Assembly: GCF_947242115.1 (NCBI RefSeq)
Contig: NC_074723.1
Coordinates: forward strand, 15,053,001-15,117,000
Direction: 5' to 3'
Source of the DNA: Biomphalaria glabrata
Taxonomy: Eukaryota > Mollusca > Gastropoda > Planorbidae
DNA: 64,000 nt
Shown: positions 23,241 through 34,994 of the stretch, piece after piece
Numbering within the stretch: the first letter of the stretch is position 1
Layout of the letters: every line of letters starts with the position of its first letter
Notes under the pieces: model-generated
Told to the model about the DNA's origin: nothing
The model's input: the letters and a program-made list of their open reading frames with translations, nothing else
The model's database searches: none
Made by a program: the position numbers and the translations under genes

Positions 23241-24740
23241 ATGTTTGAGACAGTTCTTCCATATTTTGAGACTTCTGCCATTCTCGCTGCAGTTCTGTTA
23301 CTTTTGGTGACTTTCTACATCAGGTCACATCAACCTAAAAATTTACCACCATCACCTGGAGCCACTCTTCCTCTTATTGGACACTTGCATCTGCTGGGGA
23401 AAAATCCTCGGAGAAGGTTCAAGCAATGGGCACAGGAATATGGAGATATCTTTACACTTCAAATGGGTCCACAGAGAACTATTTTTGTGAACACACTGGA
23501 AGCTATGAAAGAAGCTTTTATCAAGAAAGCCGACTTTTTCTCAGACAGATCCCAGAATAGTATTGTTTCACACCATGCCTCTAATGTTTTCAATGGCATT
23601 ATTTCCAGTTCTGGGTCCAACTGGAAAGCCCAGAGAACCACGTCCCTAGCTATTCTCAGAAACTTCGGTATGGGCAAAAATATGTTGGCAGAAAAAATCT
23701 TAGAAGAAGTTTCTTTCTACACCAAAGAGCTGGCCAATAGCAAAGGAAAAGCATGTGACATTCATTATCTAACTAATATGAGTGTCTCTAATGTAATAAG
23801 CTCCATCATATTTGGGAAACGTTTTGAGTTCAATGATCCAAAATTTATAAAGCAAATTGAAATGTTCAATGACCTGGTGAAGTTAAGCACGGGAGTTTTA
23901 GTCTTGAACTTTTTCCCTAGTTTATATTATCTACCTTTCGATTTGTTTAAGGGCAAAAAGCTGGTACAGTTATATTTTGCAATGCGCGACTTTACAGATG
24001 AGATGATAAGTGAAGTAAAAAATCGTCATGATTCTGGAAATCTAGACAATTACATAGTCGCTTATATTGAGGAAATGGAGAAAGAAAAACAATCTGGACA
24101 GCACAATTTGGACGAATTAAACTTGGCTCGCAACATTGACAATTTATTTGTAGCTGGCTCAGAAACTACAAGCACAACAATAATGTGGTGCCTATTGTAC
24201 ATGTTGCACTATCCTGAAGTTCAACAGAAAATTTATAAAGAAATAGTTGAACAGATTGGAACAGAACGTCCACCGAACATAACAGACAAAAGCAACTTGA
24301 AATACTTGACAGCTGTGATCATGGAAGTTCAAAGAAAGGCCAGCATTGTGCCCTTAAGTCTTCCCCATCTTTGTAACAAAGACACAACCCTTGCTGGTTA
24401 CACTATTACAAAAGGCACCATCGTAATGCCCAATCTGGACGCCATTCATTCAAGTAAAGAAATCTGGGGAGATCCTGAAAATTTTCGCCCTGAAAGATTT
24501 CTGGATGACAAAGGAAACATAATAAAGAGGGAAGAACTCATGCCTTTCTCTATTGGCAGACGTATTTGTCTGGGAGAATCATTGGCTAAAATGGAGTTGT
24601 TCTTATATCTGTCCACTTTATTTCAGAAGTTTGAATTTCTTCCAGCAACTCCGAATAAAGTTCCCCCACTTCTAGATACCTGGGGCTTAGTTGCCGCCCC
24701 TGAACATTTTGAAATCAGATGTGTTGAAAGAGACAATTAA
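23241..24740 (+). CDS. Cytochrome P450 copy B (CYP2 clan), intact
   Basis: A 499-residue microsomal monooxygenase that would use NADPH-P450 reductase to oxidise lipophilic substrates at the endoplasmic reticulum. Visible parts: an N-terminal membrane anchor (residues 8-27), the proline hinge LPPSPG (35-40), C-helix WKAQR (128-132), I-helix AGSETT (305-310), the K-helix pair E362-R365 in EVQR, PERF (417-420) and the haem loop FSIGRRICLG with the ligand Cys443. The whole coding region is one exon. I chose the ATG at 23241 because it starts the conserved anchor; a non-ATG extension of two codons exists upstream. It differs from its paralogues mainly in SRS1 (residues 104-118, SQNSIVSHHASNVFN). 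Substrate is unknown. Confidence 0.97.
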   Translation: MFETVLPYFETSAILAAVLLLLVTFYIRSHQPKNLPPSPGATLPLIGHLHLLGKNPRRRFKQWAQEYGDIFTLQMGPQRTIFVNTLEAMKEAFIKKADFFSDRSQNSIVSHHASNVFNGIISSSGSNWKAQRTTSLAILRNFGMGKNMLAEKILEEVSFYTKELANSKGKACDIHYLTNMSVSNVISSIIFGKRFEFNDPKFIKQIEMFNDLVKLSTGVLVLNFFPSLYYLPFDLFKGKKLVQLYFAMRDFTDEMISEVKNRHDSGNLDNYIVAYIEEMEKEKQSGQHNLDELNLARNIDNLFVAGSETTSTTIMWCLLYMLHYPEVQQKIYKEIVEQIGTERPPNITDKSNLKYLTAVIMEVQRKASIVPLSLPHLCNKDTTLAGYTITKGTIVMPNLDAIHSSKEIWGDPENFRPERFLDDKGNIIKREELMPFSIGRRICLGESLAKMELFLYLSTLFQKFEFLPATPNKVPPLLDTWGLVAAPEHFEIRCVERDN

Positions 24741-24984
24741 ACTACACATGTTATTAAAACTTTGAAATCTTCAATAGATAAGAAATAGATTTCATCTATG
24801 CTAATTTCTGGTGAACTTGCCAACGTACTCTCTACTTCAAAATGTGCAGTAGACGTAAACTACTTTGACCTTTATTAATAGAAAATAATTTTTATACTTT
24901 TTATTCCACAAACTAATCAACAATAAAATAAACAAATAAATTTAAAGTTTAGTTGTTCAAGTTTTTTGTTAATTTCAAAGGTGT

Positions 24985-25212
24985 ACACATGTAAAGCTCA
25001 TCTTTTTCTATGACTGGCAGTTTACGACGGTGTCATGTGGACAGCACAACGACCTACCCAACGACCTATGTCAGGTACCCATTACAGTTGGGTTGACATT
25101 GAGAGTCCTAAAATCACAAAGTTCAAAATCCCAGTGTTCGCTGATAATCGAACTCGGGACCCCTCCGTTCTGAAGCCAAGCGCTTTGCCACTTATCTACC
25201 ACTGCCCATTTG
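24985..25212 (-). mobile_element. tRNA-derived SINE at the B/C junction
   Basis: Same family and the same internal bases as the SINE at 155-398, and the downstream sequence also matches from about 412 onward. It lies about 250 bp after the stop of copy B and marks the left edge of the duplicated block C. Confidence 0.78.
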
Positions 25213-25489
25213 TACTTTAACTATTATGAGTTTTTAAGTTACATGATTCAAAATTGTGGTATTAAAATATTCGATTTTCTAATGATGATCTGAGCTTATT
25301 GAATGTTAATTCTTGACTCGTCGGCTACGTTTAACTATTGTGTCTTCAAAATTACGTCTAGAAATTTGCGGTCTACTTTTTTTGTCCTCAAAAAAAAATT
25401 ATTTTTGCTAAGATTTCAGTCACATCTTGGGCCCCCCTTGTATGTATTCTGCATTAATTACAAGCGTGCTGAATGTCCTGGCACCATGT

Positions 25490-26140
25490 TCTTCTCAGGC
25501 CTTCCTCGTTGAGGACTTTATATTAAGCAAATGTACCCTCCAGTGACTCTTGTTCTATGATCTTGTCGATTGTCCGTTGAAAACAGGCTACACCGTTAGT
25601 TTCTCCAAAGGGTATCTTACAGAATTGGTATAACTTTCCTCCAGCTTCAAAGGCAGTATAAGGGCGATCAGTCTTCCCTAGAGGGATCTGATGATATGCG
25701 TTGCGAAGTTCAAGGGTGCTAAGTATTTAGTATTTAGCTATTTGAGAGACCATATCATCAATTCGGGGTAAGGGATAAAGCATCCCGAAGTGTGTAATGA
25801 TCAACAGTTTGGCTGTAGTCCACTACCATTGTTCGTTTGTGTCGTTCGTTAGGTGTTTATTAAGACTTGAGCCCGCCATGGAGATGACGAGGGCTCAATG
25901 ATGGCATCTTTCAAGAGTCTGTCTACTTATGAATTGATGAATAAAGTGTCATTTGCAGAATAACGTCTGGATTTTGTAGCGATAGGTCGACACTCTTTAT
26001 TTTGGAAAAGAGGAGCGGGTTCGACATTAGCAGCTTTCATTCCATTTAAGACCATTGTTGGTATACGCCCCTGAAATGTGATCTCGATAAGCATTTCTTT
26101 TTGTACAAAGAGTAGGCGGTTCATCACTCATTGTCATATC
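25490..26140 (-). mobile_element. Ty3/Gypsy relic, second copy (duplicate of 660-2720)
   Basis: Shares sequence and flanks with the relic in block A, including the region at the protease/reverse transcriptase boundary. It is shorter and more broken. Because the flanks match too, it arose by block duplication and not by a second insertion. Confidence 0.72.
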
Positions 26141-26918
26141 GTCATCTTTTTGACGTTGCTTTCTCTAACAGTATATGAAGATGTGACAAGAAAGGGTACC
26201 ACTTCCACATGATCTGCCTCAGATAAAATACTGAATATTAAGTGGTATAAGACAAGATACAGTGTTCCAGAAAGCATATCTGCCAAGTATTCACACAATA
26301 TATTGTAGACATGGTATCTGAAACAGATTATGGAGAATTTAACCGCTTCGATTTCGATCGTTTTTCTAGACTTAAGTAAATTAATATAACATGTTAAATG
26401 TTTGCATTTTATCATCCACGGAAGGTATAAGAATTAGTGATTCAGTCAATCAGTGAGTGAGTCATCAGGGCCAAGAATTTCATATAGTAGAAGATATAAT
26501 GAATGCGACGTTTTAGGGAAATACCGAAAAAAACAACAACACAGATTTAATAGAAAGCTTGCGGTTTTTCCCGATTCGCAAATCTGTCATGATCCTAAGT
26601 GGTGAAAGGAACATGTGTACGAAATTTCAAGCATGTCCGTTCACTGTTTAAGTGATCTCTTGATACATACATAAATCCTTCAGTTGATGGTATTTTTCAC
26701 TTATAATATAGATTTGTATTTTTTAAATGTACATATTACATAGCAAGTTACTTAAGTTATGCATTCATATTAAAAATGTTACTTAATTTATTGATTACTT
26801 AATATTAAATAATTATTTCATTAATGACAGATATGTTTTACATCCATATCAAGAAAACCAACACTTATATTATAAACTAAATGGCATAAAAATATTGCAG
26901 CTTCTTTAAATAAATTTA

Positions 26919-27187
26919 GCACGGTCGGCCTTAGGCATATGCAAACTAGGCAGCCGCCAATGGCCTCTGATTTGTGGGGGCCTCGCACAGGACTCAAAAA
27001 TATTTTTTAAGAGAAGAAATAGCAAAACTTGTGCCCAATGTTATTGTTGAAGTACACTAGACTGACTAGGTTTTAAATAAATGGAGTGCATTTTTTTTCG
27101 CTGTTTATTTTGTTATTTTTCTTTTTCATTTAGGGCCACCAAATTCACTTCGCCTAGGGCCTCCAATTATCTAAGGCCGGCTCTGCA
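26919..27187. mobile_element. hAT-like MITE upstream of promoter C
   Basis: Ends CACGGTCGGCCTTA and TAAGGCCGGCTCTG, as at 6463-6727, and in the same position relative to the P450 promoter. It is inherited through the block duplication. Confidence 0.65.
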
Positions 27188-27455
27188 TTTAGACCAACAC
27201 ACTCACATACAAATGTGGAATAGGAAACAATGGCACAAGAAAACGATAAGAGGCTATTGTGAACTATCTCTGAGTTCAAAATGTTGATTCATGACATTTA
27301 TCTGGTAACAATAATTTTATTTCACGCATCATCGGAAATTAACTCTGATTTAAATTTATGCCTTTTTTTCAGTGCGGTTTTATTTTTAGAGGACTTTTTT
27401 TTTATTTTGCAATACCTGAAAAAATAAAAACCTCTTAGAAAAACTTCCCATTCTT

Positions 27456-27616
27456 TGACCTACATACCAACAAATGTGGCTCATAGTTTGAATGTTTTGT
27501 ACTCGGTGAAGTATTCAACTTGGTCGCTAATAGAAACGGCCGTGTCGTGATATTTATAAACCCGAAGCAGCACAGCCCATTATCAGTTCGAAGCCATTAA
27601 CGTTATTACATCAATG
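27456..27616 (+). promoter_or_regulatory. Promoter and untranslated exon 1 of P450 copy C
   Basis: TGACCT at 27456-27461, TATTTATAAA at 27551-27560, TCAGT initiator at 27583-27587, and an exon ending ATCAATG at 27616 before the GTAAGT donor. It is almost identical to copy A over the whole upstream region. The intron runs from 27617 to 31940. Confidence 0.72.
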
Positions 27617-27858
27617 GTAAGTTCATATATGGAAATAATTGTTGTTATTTTAAGATACCTAGAATCTAGAGTTCTATTTTTAAAAAAATCACAGATCACA
27701 GTTCGTCAATGTAGTATCCAGATTACAAAATGTGGTATTAGTCGTTTCTTCTTATCGCAATAATTGAAAGCCATTTAATGTAATGTTCTAAAGTAAGCAA
27801 CTGGAGATTTCTAAATAATAACTCCTTTCTAAACATACTAGCCTTATGTGATACTCGA

Positions 27859-30800
27859 GTCTACTAACTACCTATTTCACTTGGGTAGGGAGTTAACAAA
27901 CAACAGTCTACCAACTACCTAGTTCACTTGGGTCAGGAGCTAACAAACAACAGTCTACCAACTACCTAGTTCACTTGGGTAGGGAGTTAACAAACAACAG
28001 TCTACCAACTACCTAGTTCACTTGGGTAGGGAGTTAACAAACAAAAGTCCACCAACTACCTAGTTCACTTGGGTAGGGAGTTAACAAACAACAGTCTACC
28101 AACTACCTAGTTCACTTGGGTAGGGAGTTAACAAACAACAGTCTACCAACTACATAGTTCACTTGGGTAGGGAGTTAACAAACAACAGTCTACCAACTAA
28201 CTAGTTCACTTGGGTAGGGAGTTAACAAACAACAGTCTACCAACTACCTAGTTCACTTGGGTAGGGAGTTAACAAACAACAGTCTACTAACTACCTAGTT
28301 CACTTGGGTAGGGAGTTAACAAACAACAGTCTACCAACTACCTACTTCACTTGGGTAGGGAGTTAATAAAGTCTACCAACTACCTAATTCACTTGGGTAG
28401 GGAGTTAATAAAGTCTACCAACTACCTAATTCACTTGGGTAGGGAGTTAACAAACAACAGTCTACCAACTAACTAATTCACTTGGGTAGGGAGTTAACAA
28501 ACAACAGTCTACCAACTACCTAGTTCACTTGGGTAGGGAGTTAACAAACAACAGTCTACCAACTACCTACTTCACTTGGGTAGGGAGTTAATAAAGTCTA
28601 CCAACTACCTAATTCACTTGGGTAGGGAGTTAATAAAGTCTACCAACTACCTAGTTCACTTGGGTAGGGAGTTAACAAACAACAGTCTACCAACTACCTA
28701 ATTCACTTGGGTAGGGAGTTAACAAACAACAGTCTACCAACTACCTAGTTCACTTGGGTAGGGAGTTAACAAACAACAGTCTACCAACTACCTAGTTCAC
28801 TTGGGTAGGGAGTTAACAAACAACAGTCTACCAACTAACTAGTTCACTTGGGTAGGGAGTTAACAAACAACAGTCTACCAACTAACTAGTTCACTTGGGT
28901 AGGGAGTTAACAAACAACAGTCTACCAACTACCTAGTTCACTTGGGTAGGGAGTTAACAAACAACAGTCTACCAACTAACTAGTTCACTTGGGTAGGGAG
29001 TTAACAGACAACAGTCTACCAACTACCTAGTTCACTTGGGTAGGGAGTTAACAAACAACAGTCTACCAACTAACTAATTAACTTGGGTAGGGAGTTAACA
29101 AACAACAGTCTACCAACTACCTAGTTCACTTGGGTAGGGAGTTAACAAACAACAGTCTACCAACTAACTAGTTCACTTGGGTAGGGAGTTAACAAACAAC
29201 AGTCTACTAACTACCTAGTTCACTTGGGTAGGGAGTTAACAAACAACAGTCTACCAACTACCTAGTTCACTTGGGTAGGGAGTTAACAAACAACAGTCTA
29301 CTAACTACCTAGTTCACTTGGGTAGGGAGTTAACAAACAACAGTCTACCAACTACCTACTTCACTTGGGTAGGGAGTTAATAAAGTCTACCAACTACCTA
29401 ATTCACTTGGGTAGGGAGTTAATAAAGTCTACCAACTACCTAGTTCACTTGGGTAGGGAGTTAACAAACAACAGTCTACCAACTACCTAATTCACTTGGG
29501 TAGGGAGTTAACAAACAACAGTCTACCAACTACCTAGTTCACTTGGGTAGGGAGTTAACAAACAAAAGTCCACCAACTACCTAGTTCACTTGGGTAGGGA
29601 GTTAACAAACAACAGTCTACCAACTAACTAGTTCACTTGGGTAGAGAGTTAACAAACAACAGTCTACCAACTACATAGTTCACTTGGGTAGGGAGTTAAC
29701 AAACAACAGTCTACCAACTAACTAGTTCACTTGGGTAGGGAGTTAACAAACAACAGTCTACCAACTACCTAGTTCACTTGGGTAGGGAGTTAACAAACAA
29801 CAGTCTACTAACTACCTAGTTCACTTGGGTAGGGAGTTAACAAACAACAGTCTACCAACTACCTACTTCACTTGGGTAGGGAGTTAATAAAGTCTACCAA
29901 CTACCTAATTCACTTGGGTAGGGAGTTAATAAAGTCTACCAACTACCTAATTCACTTGGGTAGGGAGTTAACAAACAACAGTCTACCAACTAACTAATTC
30001 ACTTGGGTAGGGAGTTAACAAACAACAGTCTACCAACTACCTAGTTCACTTGGGTAGGGAGTTAACAAACAACAGTCTACCAACTAACTAGTTCACTTGG
30101 GTAGGGAGTTAACAAACAACAGTCTACCAACTAACTAGTTCACTTGGGTAGGGAGTTAACAAACAACAGTCTACCAACTACCTAGTTCACTTGGGTAGGG
30201 AGTTAACAAACAACAGTCTACCAACTAACTAGTTCACTTGGGTAGGGAGTTAACAGACAACAGTCTACCAACTACCTAGTTCACTTGGGTAGGGAGTTAA
30301 CAAACAACAGTCTACCAACTAACTAATTAACTTGGGTAGGGAGTTAACAAACAACAGTCTACCAACTACCTAGTTCACTTGGGTAGGGAGTTAACAAACA
30401 ACAGTCTACCAACTAACTAGTTCACTTGGGTAGGGAGTTAACAAACAACAGTCTACTAACTACCTAGTTCACTTGGGTAGGGAGTAAACAAACAACAGTC
30501 TACCAACTACCTAGTTCACTTGGGTAGGGAGTTAACAAACAACAGTCTACTAACTACCTAGTTCACTTGGGTAGGGAGTTAACAAACAACAGTCTACCAA
30601 CTACCTACTTCACTTGGGTAGGGAGTTAATAAAGTCTACCAACTACCTAATTCACTTGGGTAGGGAGTTAATAAAGTCTACCAACTACCTAGTTCACTTG
30701 GGTAGGGAGTTAACAAACATCAGTATACCAACTACCTAGTTCACTTGGGTAGGGAGTTAACAGACTACAGTCTACCAACTACCTAGTTCACTTGGGTAGG

Positions 30801-30945
30801 GAGTTAACAGACAACAGTCTACCAACTACCTAGTTCACTTGGGTAGGGAGTTAACAGACAACAGTCTACCAGCTACCTAGTTCACTTGGGTAGGGAGTTA
30901 ACAGACAACAGTCTACCAACTACCTAGTTCACTTGCGTTGAGAGG
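27859..30945 (+). repeat. 47-bp tandem array (about 66 copies) in intron 1 of copy C
   Basis: Same unit as the array at 8912-10357. Some units are a 42-bp variant with GTTAATAAAGTC in place of GTTAACAAACAACAGTC. Marker variants recur at fixed spacing: TCCACCAACTAC at about 28,047 and 29,571, CTACATAG at about 28,150 and 29,675 (offset about 1.53 kb), and AACTAATTAACTTG at about 29,070 and 30,320 (offset about 1.25 kb). Large blocks of units have therefore been duplicated within the array. Confidence 0.95.
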
Positions 30946-31095
30946 AAAACAAAGATTGAACTACAAGAACTTTACTGGTTCATATTTTTACAATAAGATT
31001 TTTCTACTCGGTTATGCCTAAAATACAATGTCAACCTAAACCCTTTTCTCTGTAAGTATAAAGCGATCTAGTGTTTCAAAATGTATACACTTAGC

Positions 31096-31273
31096 CAGTG
31101 CTTTTTTTTTAAAAAAAAATAGGTGCCCGTGTTTATTGATGGATTGCTTAACTTTTAACTACTAATAAATTAATACTAAACGTTAAAATACAAGAAAAAT
31201 TGTTTTTCCCCGCATAGAAAAAGGTGCCGGTACGCCGTACCGGTGCTTACCGTCATAAAAAAAAGCAGCACTG
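31096..31273. mobile_element. MITE in intron of copy C
   Basis: Ends CAGTGCTTTTTTTTT and AAAAAAAAGCAGCACTG form an imperfect inverted repeat, with an internal palindrome near GGTACGCCGTACCGG. Copy A lacks it at the matching position (about 10,500), so it inserted after the A/C duplication. It has no coding content. Confidence 0.68.
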
Positions 31274-31940
31274 ATATTACCACAAGCCTTGTATTCTGTA
31301 TAAATACAACACCCGATATTTTCTGTTATGGAGGCTTGCCATTTCTGTTTAGCTTTTTGTAGGGGTGAGGAAACAGTGACTCAATAATTTAACATTGCTT
31401 TAATAGGTTAACAGGCTTCCTAGGGATGCAGTAATCAATAAACAGATTTTGTGCCAGGAGAAAAACAAAAGGAGACGAGGAAGGTCAATTTGTGATTGGT
31501 TTGTCCAAAATAAAGAATGGACTTCAGACAGACAGAAATGGGAAAAGTTGTTTTGTTTATTCCTGATGATTGAAGAAAAGTATCTCCTATAGTTAAGGAT
31601 GTCACTTTTCCACGTCTTAAATTCAACATAAGGTTAAAATACAACTATGCAAAATAGTTCATTGAATCTTCATTTTCTTTTTGTAAGTTTCTTTTAAAAG
31701 TTGTTTTATCATTTTATTGCGCTTTCATGCAATTTTTTGTATGTGGCTATTCAAAATCATGCAGAACGCGACAGCTAACATTGTGAAAAGAATTTTAACT
31801 TATCCCAAACGAAAATCACATCATTTCGAATTAATCCGTGACAATGTGTGTGTTTAGGAGGACAGAAATTAAAATGTACCCAGAAAAAAAAATATGTAAG
31901 GTTGAAAAATAAATAAAAACCTTTTTTTTTTAATTTTCAG

Positions 31941-31947
31941 AGTTACA
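31941..31947 (+). other. Exon 2 leader of copy C (7 nt)
   Basis: AGTTACA lies between the acceptor and the ATG. Spliced to exon 1 it gives the upstream ORF ATGAGTTACAATGTTTAA. The stop is TAA here rather than the TGA of A, B and D, so the short frame is kept although the bases changed. Confidence 0.6.
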
Positions 31948-33450
31948 ATGTTTAAGACAGTTCTTTCATATTTTGAGACTTCCATTATTCTCGCTGCAGT
32001 TCTGTTACTTTTGGTGACTTTCTACATCAGGTCACGTCAACCTACAAATTTACCGCCAACTCCTGGAGCAGCTCTTCCTCTTATTGGACACTTACATCTG
32101 TTGGGGAAAAATCCTCGGAGAAGGTTCAAGCAATGGGCACAAGAATATGGAGATGTCTTTACACTTCAAATGGGTCCACAGAGAAATATTTTTGTGAACA
32201 CACTTGAAGCTATGAAAGAAGCTTTTATCAAGAAAGCCGACTTTTTCTCAGACCGAGCTCAGAACATAGTTATAGCTCGTCATGTTCCAAACTTTTTCCA
32301 TGGCATCATTTCCAGTTCTGGGTCCAACTGGAAAGCCCAGAGAACCACGTCCCTAGCCATTCTTAGAAACTTTGGTATGGGCAAAAATATGTTGGCTGAA
32401 AAAATCTTAGAAGAAGTTTCTTTCTACACCAAAGAGCTGGCCAAGAATAATGGAAAACCATGTGATATTCATTATCTGACTAATATGAGTGTCTCTAATG
32501 TAATAAGCTCCATCATATTTGGGAAACGCTTTGAGTTCAATGATCCAAAATTTATAAAGCAAATAGAAATGCTTAATGACCTAGTGAAGTTAAGCACTGG
32601 AGTTCTAGTCTTGAACTTTTTCCCTAGTTTATATTATCTGCCTTTCGATTTGTTCAAAGGCAAAAAGCTGATACAAGTATATTGTGCTTTGCGCAATTTT
32701 ACAGATGAGATGATTAGTGAAGTAAAAAAGCGTCATGATTCTGGAAATCTAGACAATTACATTGTCGCTTATATTGAGGAAATGGAGAAAGAAAAACAAT
32801 CAGGAGGACAAAACTATTTGGACGAATTAAATTTGGCTCGCAACATTGAGAATTTATTTGTAGCTGGTTCAGAAACTACAAGCACAACAATAATGTGGTG
32901 CCTGCTTTACATGTTGCACTATCCAGAAGTTCAACAGAAAATTTATAAAGAATTAGCAGAACAGATTGGAACAGAACGTCCACCGAACATAACAGACAAA
33001 AGCAACTTGAAATACTTGACAGCTGTGATCATGGAAGTTCAAAGAAAGGCCAGCATTGTGCCCTTAAGTCTTCCTCATCTTTGTAACAAAGACACAACAC
33101 TTGCTGGTTACAACATTCCAAAAGGCACAATCGTAATGCCCAATCTGGACGCCATTCATTCAAGTAAAGAAATCTGGGGAGATCCTGAAAATTTTCGCCC
33201 TGAAAGATTTCTGGATGACAAAGGAAACATAATAAAGAGGGAAGAACTCATGCCTTTCTCTATTGGCAGACGTATTTGTCTGGGAGAATCATTGGCTAAA
33301 ATGGAGTTGTTCTTATATCTGTCCACTTTATTTCAGAAGTTTGAATTTCTTCCAGCATCTCCGGATAACGTTCCACCACTACAAGATACTTGGGGCTTAG
33401 TTGCCGCCCCTGAACATTTTGAAATCAGATGTGTAGAAAGAGAACATTAA
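31948..33450 (+). CDS. Cytochrome P450 copy C (CYP2 clan), intact
   Basis: A 500-residue single-exon P450 with anchor, LPPTPG hinge, WKAQR, AGSETTST, EVQR, PERF and FSIGRRICLG (haem ligand Cys444). It begins MFKTVLSYFETS and has one extra residue (SGGQNYLDE) before the I-helix compared with B and D. SRS1 reads AQNIVIARHVPNFFHG, identical to pseudogene A, while later parts of the exon are closer to B and D, as expected from duplication plus gene conversion. The promoter and exon 1 are 4.3 kb upstream, across the 47-bp array. Microsomal monooxygenase role from the family; substrate unknown. Confidence 0.97.
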   Translation: MFKTVLSYFETSIILAAVLLLLVTFYIRSRQPTNLPPTPGAALPLIGHLHLLGKNPRRRFKQWAQEYGDVFTLQMGPQRNIFVNTLEAMKEAFIKKADFFSDRAQNIVIARHVPNFFHGIISSSGSNWKAQRTTSLAILRNFGMGKNMLAEKILEEVSFYTKELAKNNGKPCDIHYLTNMSVSNVISSIIFGKRFEFNDPKFIKQIEMLNDLVKLSTGVLVLNFFPSLYYLPFDLFKGKKLIQVYCALRNFTDEMISEVKKRHDSGNLDNYIVAYIEEMEKEKQSGGQNYLDELNLARNIENLFVAGSETTSTTIMWCLLYMLHYPEVQQKIYKELAEQIGTERPPNITDKSNLKYLTAVIMEVQRKASIVPLSLPHLCNKDTTLAGYNIPKGTIVMPNLDAIHSSKEIWGDPENFRPERFLDDKGNIIKREELMPFSIGRRICLGESLAKMELFLYLSTLFQKFEFLPASPDNVPPLQDTWGLVAAPEHFEIRCVEREH

Positions 33451-33904
33451 AGCACAAATGCTATTAAGACTTCCATATATAATTTCTATTTGCCAATGTT
33501 TAAATAAGATGATTATTGCCCTCTCCAATGTCATCCAAGCTTATTTTATGTACCTTGGTAGACGTTGTATTTGATTGAAATAATATTGTTCATAGTTACT
33601 TTTCTTTACACATTTAGCTGACGTTTTCAAATTTTCAAACATGGCGGGAAAAGTACAAATAAATAACTGTATGATGTATCCGGTGTATAAAATAAAGGAA
33701 ATGTTCGTAAGCTTTGTTTTGTTTTGTTTTTTTTTGTTTTTTTGTAATGTATATATGAATAGAAAAAATGTGTCATCCATCAGCAGAATCAAAAGGCTCT
33801 TCCGTTTATAAAAACTGATTGCACCAATTAAAGGAAGTATTCGATTACAAATGTATGAATTTAAACGTAAAAATTATTAAATCAAATTATCTGGGAGAGG
33901 GTTT

Positions 33905-34030
33905 TTCCGTTCTACCTTTAGGCGCTCAGTAAACACAACTCGGGTGTCGAACCTCGAGCCCCCTTTGTAGATAGCCAGGTCAATAAAAGTCGGAGGACGC
34001 CTATCCTCTAGAACACGCTTCCCATGTATG
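33905..34030 (-). mobile_element. Second SINE type (tRNA-like head), degraded
   Basis: The minus strand reads AGGTTCGACACCCGAG (box B-like) and GTGTTCTAGAGGATAG (box A-like) about 60 bases earlier. It differs from the SINE at 4315-4587. No target duplication was identified. Confidence 0.45.
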
Positions 34031-34990
34031 TAAAAAAAAATGGGTAACTAAATAGCGTAAATAATGGAGTTGCCAAGATCAAGTGTCATTTTAGAGCTGA
34101 ATTCTCTTTTCATTTAGTTGACTGTCAGGGTTATGTTAAGGCCTATGTTCGTTTGCCCGGGCCCCTGACATTTAACCAGGCACCTTCGTGCTTACAATAA
34201 ATAAATGATTCACTGGTAACAATGTAAATATTTAATGATATAAATATAAGTATGATGACAAACTAATGGAGTAATGACATTGAATTTGGAACATTTTAAT
34301 ACTGTGAATTCATTAATTAAATAATAATTCTACCCCTTTCTGTCCCACAACGTACACATTAATGTTCGAAAACACAACACACTCTGACACTGCTGTCTTT
34401 AGTCACCAGCGTAGACTTCCAATCCCAAGCTAACTCCCTGTAAAGACAAAGTAAAGACAAACTAGAAAGGTCTAGTAGACTATCACTATGGCATCGAAAC
34501 AACTGCGAAACGCAGTTATGCCTTAAATACTCACCCTAAACAGGGGAACACAAAAGAATCTCAACAAACGTTACACCAGCAGAACAAAAACACTCCATTA
34601 ACTTACAAGCAAGGCAACAAAAAGAAAGTGCGTTCAAAAATAGTGCACTTAATACACATTGGTGCTAGAATGCCATAATCTACGCACCGACATTGACAAC
34701 AGCAAAATTTAAATTTCACGTCCTTGACATTGTTTAGTTTAACGTTAATATTTCCAATACAGCGACATTCGCAGTGTACGTGAACTAGTGTGTCCTTGAT
34801 GAATGCTTAGACAATCATTTTTTGTCTACGTTTGATGAACTCAACCCAAACGCAGCAATGCTGAGCATTTCTGTAAATTATAAGAAGTCAAATTAAAAGT
34901 TCATGTTTTGTTAGAAAGGGATACTCATGTCACGTTATAAAACATTCCAAGGTCGCCAATAACAACAAAATGGTTGCTTTGTCAAAACAG
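34031..34990. other. Gene-free interval
   Basis: No reading frame with recognisable features and no clear repeat structure. It leads into the 35-bp minisatellite. Confidence 0.4.
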
Positions 34991-34994
34991 TTTT

